Shown: piece by piece, positions 9,500 through 19,215 of the stretch | Numbering within the stretch: position 1 is the first letter of the stretch | Layout of the letters: each line of letters opens with the position of its first letter | Assembly: GCA_001972305.1 (NCBI GenBank) | Contig: BDDD01001957.1 | Span: 62,001-126,000 of the forward strand | DNA: 64,000 bases | Origin: Cephalotus follicularis | Lineage: Eukaryota > Streptophyta > Magnoliopsida > Oxalidales > Cephalotaceae | Direction of reading: 5' to 3' | Notes under the pieces: model-generated | Seen by the model: only the letters and a program-made list of their open reading frames with translations | Databases searched by the model: none | Told to the model about the DNA's origin: nothing | Made by a program: the position numbers and the translations under genes

Positions 9500-10414
9500 A
9501 TCTCCCCCTTTTTGATGATGACAAAAATTTGCTATAAAATTTGAGTAGAATGCAAAAATAATCATTATGGAAAGGTAATGCATAAATGAAGCATATATTC
9601 AATGGAGCATAGAATTTTCTGCCAAAAAGAATGCTACATATGCTAGCTTTGCTCCCCCTCAACTTATGCTCTTTCCTTTACTTCCCTTGTGCAAAATCAA
9701 CAAAGCTTGCTATAAATGCATACTCCCCCTGCATACCAAACATCGATGCTGGAAAATGCTAGCAGCATACTCCCCCTGCATATCAATGCTGGAAAATGGT
9801 AGCAGCCAAACACTTGCATAATTAGAACACAACTAGCAGTCCAACACCTGCATAATTACAACCAGCATCAACAAATGCCTGCATTATAAGCAGCCCTGCA
9901 AATGCCTTATGCCTACTATGACAGCAGTACATAATTAGCCTGCAAAATGTGTCAAAATGCCCAGCCTCATCATGAAACAGCCCGCAAAAAAAAAAATGCA
10001 AAATACCCTGCAAAATGCTAATTAATAGTAACTGCTATGATAGCAGCAAAATGCCAAATATTCAACTGCAAAAATGCAGCAGCAAAATGCCAAGCAACAT
10101 GAAATAGCAGCCCTGCACACAAAATGCCCAGCTCTGCATACTGCAAAATACCCAGCAAAATGAAAAAATGCACAGGAATATCAAAATGAATATCAAAATG
10201 CCAGCCCTACACACAGCAACCCTCTGCAAAATGTAAAATGTCAGCCATAAATGATTTGATCAATTCTCCCCCTTTTTTGTTAACATCAAAAAGGAATCTA
10301 TAAAACAAATATAAAGTGAGCAATACATAATTAAACATCATCCAACATTTAAACAAGAATTGTTTAAATAATATTACTAGACATAATAACTACTATCATA
10401 AAAAAATAGATGTG
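9500..10414 (-). promoter_or_regulatory. Multi-polypurine-tract region with GCAAAATGC low-complexity repeats
   Basis: Between the extra ORF and the 3' LTR there is no gene. On the minus strand GGGGGAG-type tracts occur next to the LTR (9500-9515) and again near 9650, 9725, 9770 and 10265. Those at 9500 and 10265 share a TTTTTGATG-type context. From ~9780 to ~10250 the plus strand is a degenerate mixture of CTGCAAAATGC, CAGCAAAATGCC and AGCAGC. Repeated polypurine tracts upstream of the 3' LTR are described for Sireviruses; the AAAATGC repeat I do not recognise. Confidence 0.7.
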
Positions 10415-11647
10415 TCAGTCTTCCATTCGATCATCATCGTCATCTACTAGATCTTCAATGTCGGTGTTGTGATCTTCGACGTCATCTTCTGGACTTGACG
10501 AATGAATCATTCCTTCATTTCCTATAAGTCCTTTCTCAAACAACTTTCTTTCAAGTCTGGTTTGTTTACTTTTAATACTCTTGAGTTCTTTTACGATATT
10601 TCGTTGGTTTCTTTCAATACCTTGGATAGCTTGCATAAGCTGCTCAAACTGACTAGTAGTAAACAAATTAGTAGGACTACTCTCAACTGCTGGAGCCATT
10701 CCTTCTTGGCCTTGCACTTCTTCACCTTCTTCATCTCCTTCATCTTCTTCATCAATTCTATTAGAATCTTCATTTCTTGGAATCCAAGTTCCAAGCCTTT
10801 TTTGTCTTTTAAAACTCATCCTTCCAAGTGTTCCTTTTCCTAGTTTGTCACACCTTTGAAGTGCATGATGCACTTCCTCCTCTAGCTCAATGCCAAAATG
10901 CATAAGAATTTTGGTAACTATATTACCATATGCCAATCTTGCATTTTCGCGGGAATTTATTGCCTTCATATGATTCATAATCAACAAAGGAATATTAATT
11001 CTTCTACCAGTAATAATGTGAAACATAGTATAGGCTTCCATATGTGTCACTTCATCAAAACCGCCAGACTTGGGTAAAACATGCGTGGCAAAAACTCTAT
11101 GTAGATATCTATAATCCAAAGTTAGATTTCTAGAATACATTTTATCTATAAGTTGTGCATGTTCTCCAAACAATAAATGGACACATTCCTCTTTACTAAA
11201 ATTGTCTTCTTCAATCCAGTTTCTATTTGACCAAGATCTTGTACCATCACAAGGAATGTCCAATATAGAAGCTAGTGTTGCATAATTCATCAAGATAGGT
11301 TTCCCATTTATACTAGTTGATAAAGTGACTGAAGTGCTAAAACCGAAATTAGCATAAAATTCCTTCATCAAATTTGGGTAATATGGCAGATTAATCATAA
11401 ACAATGGTCTTAAACCCAAACTATCAATCCAACCAACAGTAGGAAAGTTTTCTGCAGAATAAAACTCAAAATCCAAGGCTTTGCCAGCAAGAATTTTCCT
11501 ATCATAATATGCTTGAGGATACCTTATACCATGATGTGGAAACAGCTGTTGTGGCTCAACAGATTGAGCATTCTTTCTAGCTCCCCGTTTTCTCCCTGTA
11601 GAACTGCCTTCTCCTTGTGTGTAACTAGGGTTTTTAGTTCTAGGCAT
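10415..11647 (-). CDS. Intact extra ORF downstream of copia pol, 410 aa
   Basis: ATG at 11647 (MPRTKNPSYTQGEG) to a stop at 10415, with no interruption. The N-terminus is basic and Ser-rich. Residues ~40-230 form a compact globular stretch (YYDRKILAGKALDFEFY, GLRPLFMINLPYYPNLMKEF, SILDIPCDGTRSW, LIMNHMKAINSRENARLAYG). This resembles the putative plant transposon/retroelement ORF domain often found near plant LTR elements. Residues ~300-315 are acidic, ~325-370 look coiled-coil (QAIQGIERNQRNIVKELKSI), and the tail is acidic (DLVDDDDDRMED). I see no signal peptide and no convincing membrane segment, so an envelope role is not supported. It takes the place of the env-like ORF of Sireviruses, 276 bases after the pol stop, behind its own TATA box. 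Function unknown. Confidence 0.8.
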   Translation of the reverse strand: MPRTKNPSYTQGEGSSTGRKRGARKNAQSVEPQQLFPHHGIRYPQAYYDRKILAGKALDFEFYSAENFPTVGWIDSLGLRPLFMINLPYYPNLMKEFYANFGFSTSVTLSTSINGKPILMNYATLASILDIPCDGTRSWSNRNWIEEDNFSKEECVHLLFGEHAQLIDKMYSRNLTLDYRYLHRVFATHVLPKSGGFDEVTHMEAYTMFHIITGRRINIPLLIMNHMKAINSRENARLAYGNIVTKILMHFGIELEEEVHHALQRCDKLGKGTLGRMSFKRQKRLGTWIPRNEDSNRIDEEDEGDEEGEEVQGQEGMAPAVESSPTNLFTTSQFEQLMQAIQGIERNQRNIVKELKSIKSKQTRLERKLFEKGLIGNEGMIHSSSPEDDVEDHNTDIEDLVDDDDDRMED

Positions 11648-11923
11648 GATTTTGAGGAAAAAAAAAGAACTTGTGATTTGTAGAAGAAATTAGTAGAAAT
11701 TTTTTGCCTCAAAGAGACAAAGAAAAACGGCAGTTAGATGCGAAATTGGGTTTGTAAAAATCAGGGCAGACGGCGCTTTTTATATATGTCTGCGCAGAAA
11801 CTGTCGACTTTAAAGTCGAAACTGCTGACGCTTATTTCTTAAGTGTCGGTGCTTAACCACAAAAAAAAAAATTAATAAAATCAAATAAAAAATATACATA
11901 TATATTCAAAAAAAAATATATTC
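11648..11923 (-). promoter_or_regulatory. Spacer with motif array and TATA box before the extra ORF
   Basis: The minus strand reads ACATATATAAAAAGC at 11776-11790, a strong TATA box, 130 bases before the ATG of the 410-residue ORF. Immediately upstream (11801-11850) are GTCGAC at 11803, AAGTCGAAAC, GCTGACGC and GTGTCGGTGC, the same motif class as in the LTRs. I infer a second, internal promoter dedicated to the extra ORF. Confidence 0.55.
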
Positions 11924-12259
11924 TCAATCAATTTCACGTAGCCCTAAATCCATTCTAAATCTTGCGAAAGATTGTTCATCTAAAGGTTTTGTAAATATAT
12001 CTGCAATTTGATCTTTTGTTGGCACAAAAACAAGTTCAACGTCATTTCGTTTGATGTGATCCTTAATAAAATGATATCGAATATCTATATGTTTGGTTCT
12101 AGAATGATGGACAGGATTTTTACCTAAACATATAGCACTAGTGTTATCACATTTTATAGGAACTTTTTCAAAAATAATACCATAGTCTAAAAGTTGTTGT
12201 TTCATCCACATGACTTGTGCACAACAACTTCCAGCTGCTATATACTCAGCTTCGGTAGT
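11924..12259 (-). pseudogene. pol: Copia RNase H C-terminus (element E), cut by gap
   Basis: About 111 codons remain open up to the gap edge. The part includes AEYIAAGSCCAQ, the conserved IKCDNTSAICLGKNPVHHSR, TKHIDIRYHFIKDHI and the closing ADIFTKPLDEQSFARFR. These are the end of the copia RNase H, which removes template RNA during reverse transcription. The N-terminal side runs into the N stretch. The 112-residue end itself is undamaged, so the real gene may continue in the unassembled part. Confidence 0.9.
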
Positions 12260-12286
12260 NNNNNNNNNNNNNNNNNNNNNNNNNNN
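12260..12286. other. Assembly gap (27 N)
   Basis: Right of the gap the sequence jumps directly from copia RNase H into the middle of the LTR. Most of the internal region of element E and the first part of its 5' LTR (about 290 bases) are therefore missing. The number of Ns is unlikely to reflect the true distance. Confidence 0.98.
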
Positions 12287-12984
12287 ACTCCCCTCAAATA
12301 TTTGAACAAATACAAGAATGAATAGCTTCTTGTATCACCTCTCAAAGGCTTGATATAGACTAAATTTGCTCATAATAATAGCTTGAAATAAGACAAGAAC
12401 AACTCAGAGTAATGCTATGATTGCTGTATGACTTGGTTGATTGTTCTTGAGCCCTATTTATACTATTTTTGATGATATAGCCATTGTGTAATGTCTTGTA
12501 GCCGTTGGAATAATTTTGGAAACTTTGGCCTTAATTTGTGCGTTGATAAGATCTTATCTGACTGTAATTCCCGATCAAAGAGTCGCCAGTTTTAATATAA
12601 GCGTCGACTCTTCTTGTGCTACAAGTTTGATATTAACTGTCACCTCTTGATGCCTTGTGTCATTCGTAGACATTGAATTTTGATGATGGCGCTTTGAATA
12701 CTTTGTAAACTAAACTGCTAACACTTTGTGCTAGACTGTCGCCACTTTAAATTTGAGAGCTGACGCTTTGTGCACTTTTAGTAGTCGACTCTTTCATATT
12801 AACTCTCGACGCCTTCAAACTCACAATCCCAGAAGCGCTGACGCTTCCAAATTGACAGTCGACAGTTTGTCTGGTTGAACTGATTTGTATCTGGTTTATC
12901 TTCTTGCTTATCTTGAACAAAACAAACTCATTAGTTGCAAATGTGTTATCATCAAAATTAGAAATTGAGACATAAATGTCAACA
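12287..12984 (-). mobile_element. 5' LTR of copia E, partial
   Basis: It matches 8793-9499 closely, including the TATA box (about 12452-12464) and the GTCGAC array at 12575-12866. It ends at TGTCAACA before the flank TCTTCCATTG, where A's pol resumes. Confidence 0.9.
12575..12866. repeat. GCGTCGACGC array in copia E 5' LTR
   Basis: This is the counterpart of 9093-9381, with small changes (for example GCGCTGACGC where the other copy has GCGTTGACGC). Both LTRs keep the array. Confidence 0.88.
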
Positions 12985-12989
12985 TCTTC

Positions 12990-13709
12990 CATTGAGATAT
13001 CATCGTGTTAGCAACCATAGCCTTACGGCTTAAAGCATCCGCGACCACATTCGCTTTCCCGGGATGGTACTGAATACTGCAGTCGTAGTCATTAAAGAAC
13101 TCAACCCATCGCCGTTGTCTCATGTTTAGTCCTCAAACTCTTGTGGTCAGTGAAAATCTCAAACTGTGCCCCATATAAGTAATGTCTCCAATTCTGAAGA
13201 GCAAAGATAATCACGGCCAATTCAAGATCATGCGTTGGGTAGTTCTCCTCGTACGACTTTAGCTTCCGCGAAGCATAAGCGATCACTCAACCTCGTTGCA
13301 TCAACATGCAACCCAATCCCTTACCCGAAGCATCACTATAGACTGCGAAGCCCTCATTACCCTCAGATAACGCCAAAACAGGAGCGGAACCCAACCGATC
13401 CTTCAAATCACGAAAATTGGCTTCACATTCATCATCCCAGATAAACAAGGTCTTCTTCTGGGTCAGTCTTGTCAAAGGTTCAGCAATCCTTGAGAAGTTC
13501 TGAATGAACCTGCGATAATATCCCGCCAAGCGAAGAAAACTGTGCACCTCGGTCACATTCCGTGGTTGTGGCCAATCTCATACCACTTCGGTCTTTGACG
13601 GATCCACCGCCAAACCCTCTCCGGATACAATGTGACCCAGAAAAATCACATGATCGAGCCAGAACTCACACTTGCCAAACTTGGCGTACAACCGATGCTC
13701 TCTAAGAAT
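12990..13709 (-). pseudogene. pol: RT thumb and RNase H of element A, broken
   Basis: In the common pol frame are [35 protein letters not shown], then RNase H with [18 protein letters not shown] (catalytic Asp), [23 protein letters not shown] and FTDHKSL. Damage: in-frame stops near 13708, 13575 and 13287, and a deletion/frameshift right after FTDHKSL (13125-13140) that removes the usual short linker before [13 protein letters not shown]. The end of RNase H ([15 protein letters not shown]) runs to 12990, where copia E interrupts the gene. Confidence 0.88.
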
Positions 13710-14969
13710 CTACAAAACCAATCTCAGATGATAGGTGTGCTCCTCCTCATTCCTTGAGCACACTAGTATGTCATCAATAAACACCACTACAAACTGATCC
13801 AGGTACGGTCTAAACACATCGTTCATCAGCGACATAAATTCGGCCGGTGCGTTGGTGACACCAAACGGCATTACCAAGAACTCATAATGACCACACCTAG
13901 TCCGGAAGGCAGTCTTCTCTATATCCCCCTCCTTCACTCTCAGATGGTGATAACCAGACTTCAGATAGAGTTTGGAGAACACCCTTGACCCCTGTAACTG
14001 GTCAAACAAATCTTCAATATGTGGAAGAGGATACTTATTCTTGATAGTAGCCTTATTCAACATTCTGTAGTCGATGCAAAGCCTCATCGACCCATCTTCC
14101 TTCTTCACGAATAACACTGGCGCGCCCCACGGAGAAACACGGGGCCGTACAAAACCCTTATCAATCAGGTCTTGCAGCTGTAACTTCAATTCTCTCAACA
14201 CTGCAGGAGCCATTCGGTAAGGCGCCTTAGAGATAGGAGACGTACCTAGTACTAGGTCAATCACGAACTCCATGCTCCTCCTCGGTGGCAAGGACACCAA
14301 GTCTGCAGGAAACACATCTGGAAATTCATTCACAACTGGAACTTCCTCCATGCTCTTACCCTTTTCCTTTCTCTTGTCAACAACATGCGCCAGAAATCCT
14401 TCACATCCTTTCTCCAGGTACCTCGATGCCCGAATGAAAGATATAATCGGTGTCGAGAACCCTTTGTTTCCTTTGAACTGTATAGTAGTTCCATCTGGTA
14501 AGCAAAAATCCACAGTCTTGTTGTAACAGTCCATGCGTGCACGGTAGGCTGACAACCAGTCCATACCCAAGATGACGTCAAAATCATGTATGGGTAATAC
14601 AATCAAGTCTGCATACACTGGAGCACCTGCCATAGAAATCTCGCAACCCCTATACACTGAATCTGTACACATGGAACCTCTAGTAGGTGTACTCACATCG
14701 AGAACATATGTTATGAAATCAGGAGACACATCTAAACATGATGCAAAACGGGAAGCAATAAAAGAATGCGATGCTCCCGAGTCCATCAACACTCTAGCAG
14801 AAAAACCGTAAACATATATAGTACCTCCCACAAAAGAAGTAGACTCTGGAACCTCTGTCTGAGTGAGAATGAAAACTCTACCTTTCATGATACCCTTGCC
14901 GGTATCTCTCCGCTGTGAAGGTCCAGCTGCAGCATTGCTACCACCACCAGGTCCCGTAGGCACTGCCAC
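13710..14969 (-). pseudogene. pol: Protease and reverse transcriptase of element A
   Basis: A 419-codon open stretch within the interrupted gag-pol frame. The protease active site is [10 protein letters not shown] (14771-14785), followed by [11 protein letters not shown]. The RT begins at [14 protein letters not shown] and holds [38 protein letters not shown] and [18 protein letters not shown]. The catalytic motif FIDDILV is intact at about 13770-13785. It lies in the same frame as the gag upstream (separated by a TGA at 14982-14984) and as the RNase H downstream, so the original was one long polyprotein. The TGA replaces the last Cys position of the second gag zinc knuckle. Confidence 0.92.
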
Positions 14970-14981
14970 TTGACCCCTCAG

Positions 14982-16079
14982 TCAATCCCTCGCTAAATGG
15001 CCAGCTGTCCCGCACCTTAAGCATAACCCGTGCTTCATCCAACAATCTTTATTCTGGTGGCCTTCACGACCACAATGAAAACGACCCCCAGGCTTTGTAT
15101 TACTCCCCTGACTGGTAGACTGGTTGGATCTATTCCTTGGTGACTTTGTTGGAGAACCGCTGCCCTGCCACTTCGATGATACTGGCCTGGACTGAGTAGA
15201 AGTCAGTTTACTCTGTTGTGCTTGGGCCCTCTCAGCCCAGCCTTCATTCAGTACACTCTCTATCAATCTCGCCTTCTGGGTGACTTCCACAAAAGTACCC
15301 ACATCCATAACTCTGATCCCAGACCGAAGATCCGGTATCAGGCCTCTCAAGAACCCCCGAATCTTCTTCTCCTCATCTGCCACTAGATAGAATGAATGTC
15401 TAGCGAGCTCTACAAATCGGGCCTGATACTCAGCCACAGTCATGTCACCCTGCCGTAGCTCCAAGAGCTCAGTCTGCCTCCTTTCCCGCTCTATCGGGGG
15501 TACATAAGTCGCCAGGAACTCCTCCTGAAACCTTTCCCAAGTACTAGCCACTCCAGTGGCTTCCCATTTAGCTTTAACAATCTTCCACCAGTGAGTGGCC
15601 TCACCCCACAATCGGTACACATCAAATCTTAGTTTCTGTCTGTCAGTGCACTCCATCACCTCGAAGATCTTCTCTAGATCCTGTAACCACCTCTCAGCAA
15701 TAGTGGAGTCAAGCACCCCTTTGAAACTGGGAGGATTCTGTCTCATGAACCTATCAAGGTTCCTCCCAAACCGGTTACCGTCATCATGTACACCCTGAAC
15801 AGGAGCCATCTACTGAGGCTGAGCTTGAGCATACAATCTTCACATCTCCTCCATATTCGCTGCATTAGCAGCCATCTGTTGCTGATTAACAGCTATCTGC
15901 TGGTGGATGTAGTCGGCTACGCGGTCCATCGGATATCTCACCCCAGGTGCCGCCTCCAGAATATTCATGTTGGCAGCCCCCTGTGGAACATCATTCGTTG
16001 GATCTCCCCCAAGATTCACCTCCTCGGGAACATCCTCATCAACAACTCTACGCCTTCTGAGCCTTCTCCGACCATCCAT
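14982..16079 (-). pseudogene. gag: Gag of element A with in-frame stops
   Basis: ATG at 16079 (MDGRRRLRRRRVVDED), then the frame is broken by TGA at 15840-15842 and TAG at 15810-15812, both one base from Arg or Gln codons. The main part (14982-15809) holds the gag core: MRQNPPSFKG, AERWLQDLEKIFEVMECTD, WKIVKAKWEATG, FLATYVPPIERERRQTEL and YQARFVELARHS. Two zinc knuckles follow near 14985-15080. The first lacks its leading Cys (RFHCGREGHQNKDC); the second (CLRCGTAGHLARD) ends in the TGA. Gag binds and packages element RNA. Confidence 0.9.
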
Positions 16080-16182
16080 TTTTTGTTCCTATATGGAAAA
16101 AGATGTCATTAGTAATCATCTCAAAGAAACAACTCGTCAATTGCCAAGGATAGTATCCTATCTATGTATATAATAGGATATA

Positions 16183-16196
16183 TGCTCTGATACCAA
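16183..16196 (-). promoter_or_regulatory. Primer-binding site of element A (tRNA-iMet)
   Basis: The minus strand reads TTGGTATCAGAGCA a few bases after the end of the 5' LTR (at 16200). It matches the initiator tRNA-Met 3' end. Confidence 0.9.
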
Positions 16197-16199
16197 TGC

Positions 16200-16893
16200 A
16201 GTCACACCCCGTTCCCCATTAAGACAACATTAAAGCGGTAAAGGCAATCAACAAAATATTATCCAGCTTATACAAAATACCATAAAATTTAAAACTTCGA
16301 TTCCATTAACATTTGTGGAAGCACTTAATAATAAGTTGAATAAACAAACCGAATCATGTGTCCCATACCACATGATTCCAACATTTAACATCACTAAGCC
16401 ATTGTCAATTGCCCACAAACAGGGCGTGATCAAAGTCGATCAATACATTAAAACAGTAATCCAAAATAAAACATGTTTTAATACATCATTTAACATTTAT
16501 TTTAAACAAATAAAGCTCTATCTCCCCTCTGATTCAGCCCCGCACGGTCGATATCCATAACACTGCATCAATTTGCAATAGTAGGGGGTTAGCCTTTGTC
16601 CTCACTCGGCTAAATCATAAGTGAAATTCAAGGTCAGTGATAATGAATGTCATGAAATGAATGCACTCATGATGTAATGCATAATATACCATAATACATA
16701 TATACGTATGCATATGCATCTATTCCAAAGGCACATACATCCCAAGTGGCCACAATCACCAATCCAACAGCCATTTCCTGGAGGACCAATCCAATCAATC
16801 CAATCAATCCAATCAATCCTCTGTTTCTTGCACAAAGGTCAAGCAAACAGTGTTTATGGGTGTCCCTAGCCATCTCGTGGACCATAGGCGCAC
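16200..16893 (-). mobile_element. 5' LTR of element A, part 1 (3' portion)
   Basis: It matches 4614-5280 of the other LTR, with the terminal TG decayed to AG at 16200-16201. It keeps the block TTAGCC...GGCTAA (16589-16613) that the 3' LTR has lost. It is interrupted at 16893 by element C inside the 102-bp repeat and resumes at 26821. Confidence 0.9.
16889..16893. repeat. Target-site duplication CGCAC of element C
   Basis: CGCAC precedes TGTCGCGCCCC (16894) and follows CCTTACA at 26821-26825. The uninterrupted LTR has GGCGCACAATCC at this place (5267-5280), confirming the insertion. Confidence 0.93.
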
Positions 16894-18085
16894 TGTCGCG
16901 CCCCGAACCGCAAGGGTAAACCCCCACGATCTGATGCGCGAGATACATTCCCTTCAATCCATTTATATCATATAATTCATACTCCAAAAGTGCTACAAAT
17001 TTAAAACTTTAAATCCAAGTCATATAAGCGGAAGAACCATTATATAACATCAGCGGAATAATCAAATCAAATAAAAACTAACTCTTAAAATCTCCCGAAA
17101 TTTCGGCATGAAGTATTCATTTATAGGACTAAACCCCCTGTAAAGGAAAACTCAATTTATATATCAACACTCTCGAAGGAGGAAACAACAGTTTATGTAT
17201 ATATACTGGCTCAGCCCTCAACAACCACACTCCCGAAGGAGGAAACAACAGTTTATCACAATAGGGGGGCCCTGTCTATATCTTTTACATCAACACCCAT
17301 ATCATAAGCACTGCCACATGTCGGCAGGTCGATAGCTGAAATAAAACATCTCTAATATATCTTTAGATCTGTCTCTTATACATAACAAGTCTAACATATC
17401 AGTACAGATCATTCATAACTCGAGGCCCTTTTTATACAACTCTTATATGCAACCCATATAAGCAAATCAAAATACAAGCAACTCCATATACGATTGGCTA
17501 ACAGAAGCTGTTATAAAAAACCTGTCATTCTCAGCTTACCTCGTTGCAATCCAACACCTGAGCCTGAGCCTGACCCATTCCGCACACAGGGGAAATAGGT
17601 CAGCGTAATAATGTCGTGTAGGTATACTATGCTATGCATGCAACAGTATAATAATGATATGCATGTAACAATATATATCAATGTATGTCATGTAGTGCAT
17701 CAGCATAATAGAGATATGCATGCAACAGTATATCAATGTATGTCATGTAGTGCATCAGCATAACGGTGATATGCGTGCAACAGTATAATGTATATATGTA
17801 TGGTATGTCATGTGCACAAATGCCAATTGCGGATGGCGTCAATATACCAACTGTCCCTAAGCAGTGGTATACTGGGCTAGTCCTAATCACATCAAAGCCA
17901 TAGGCCTGCAGACAATCCATATATCAATCCATATCAATCATAGGGACAAACAGTCCATAGGGTCCATCCCACCCTCGACGCACTTTTGGTGTCGTGGAGG
18001 TGTGAGGAATGAGATAACACTGACCACGTCATTTATTTCATAATTCATATTGGTCTTCTTACAACGTGGGGTAAGCTCTTTTGTA

Positions 18086-18340
18086 TGGTCCGCACCACGA
18101 TGTGAGATAGTCCTGTACATAATGGTCCGCAATCACAATGTGAGGTAAACTCTTTTGTATGGTCCGCAATCACAATGTGAGGTAAGCACTGTACATAATG
18201 GTCCGCAATCACAATGTGAGGTAAACTCTTTTGTATGGTCCGCAATCACAATGTGAGGTAAGCACTGCATATAATTGTCAACCACAAGGTGAGGTAAGAT
18301 CTTTTGTATGGTCCGCGATCACAATGTGGTATAAACTGTG
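18086..18340. repeat. 37-bp tandem repeat in C 3' LTR, about 7 units
   Basis: TGGTCCGCAATCACAATGTG units recur every ~37 bases. They alternate between two tails, TAAACTCTTTTGTA and TAAGCACTGTACATAA, forming a ~74-base higher unit. The matching block in the other LTR has about five units (25313-25490). Confidence 0.9.
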
Positions 18341-19010
18341 GTCTAACATTCATGACATTCACGACGGAAATGAAAGTCAGGAATGGGTTATCTCGTTAGT
18401 CTCATACAATACAATCAATAATCCATCCCGTAGTTGTGACCAAAAATCATGTGTGTTTTAAATAACAGGGACCATTTTGTAAAGGATCTCATGGGATCCA
18501 CATCCGTCAAAACATGTAATATCATTCCTGTAATCATGAGTCATTTTGTTTCATATTCAATGGCCATTTTTTTGTCCATAATCCATTTTGTAATCAATTT
18601 TTCATATATCATTTAGTTGGTCCCTATCGAAGTTATAACGAATGGAAAGGGAGTCCGAATGGGAGTATCCGCACCCAGATATCCCAATGGAAGCACCTGA
18701 CCATTCTAAAATCCATAAAACAACGGAGAGGAAGTCCAAATAAGATATCTGCGTCTCGATTTCCCAATGGAACTATCCTGACCATTTTGAAAACCATCTA
18801 GAAACCATTTACGTAAAACTCTTTTATTGAGCACTTTCCTTAAAACTTCACTTGAACATCGATTTAGAAATCGAAAGTGATACATAAGGATTTCCATAGG
18901 TTACAAAGCCTTAGGGAGGCTTTCTATGGAATACGGTTGAAGATAAAACCATTTTGGATGGAAAACCATGTAAAACAGTGTGTTTGGGCTGAATAGGGCA
19001 CTAAGCGTCG

Positions 19011-19215
19011 ATGCTTAGCCCCGGGCGTCAACAGTTTTAAAAAGCACAAGTATAAAGCGTCAACGGTTTGTTTTAAAGCATAAGGCGTTGACTGTTTGGT
19101 TTAACTCATAAAAGCGTCGCCTGTAAGTTTAACACATAAAAGCGTCGACTGTAAGTTTAACACATTAAAGCGTCAACAGGTTTAGTTTTGAAAGCATAAA
19201 GCGTCGACGGTTTTG
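19011..19215. repeat. AAGCGTCGACTG array in C 3' LTR
   Basis: Units: AAGCGTCGATGC, GGCGTCAACAG, AAGCGTCAACGG, GGCGTTGACTG, AAGCGTCGCCTG, AAGCGTCGACTG, AAGCGTCAACAG and AAGCGTCGACGG. The whole array lies in the block missing from the 5' LTR, so only one LTR of this element carries it. Confidence 0.87.

Larger units (their letters stand above)
8510..12984 (-). mobile_element. Copia element E, Sirevirus-like, nested in A pol
   Basis: It reads on the minus strand. The LTR copies end at 9499 and 12984 with the same TGTTGACATTTATG start. TCTTC occurs at both flanks (8505-8509 and 12985-12989), in a wider AACATCTTC match, so the exact left base is uncertain. The internal part holds the RNase H end of a copia pol, a spacer with a TATA box, an intact 410-residue ORF, and repeated GGGGGAG tracts before the 3' LTR. 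Gag, protease, integrase and RT are absent; they are probably lost in the 27-N gap. A downstream extra ORF plus multiple polypurine tracts are known Sirevirus hallmarks. Confidence 0.88.

Noticed and set aside
10502-10843. 113-codon plus-strand frame and 10591-10794 minus-strand frame
   Set aside because: Shadows of the 410-residue ORF on the minus strand.
10415-11647. Envelope protein call for the extra ORF of copia E
   Set aside because: Position fits the env-like ORF of Sireviruses, but no signal peptide, membrane segment or surface-protein feature is visible.
18045-18245. Repeated-peptide frame on the minus strand
   Set aside because: Translation of the 37-bp tandem repeat; not a gene.
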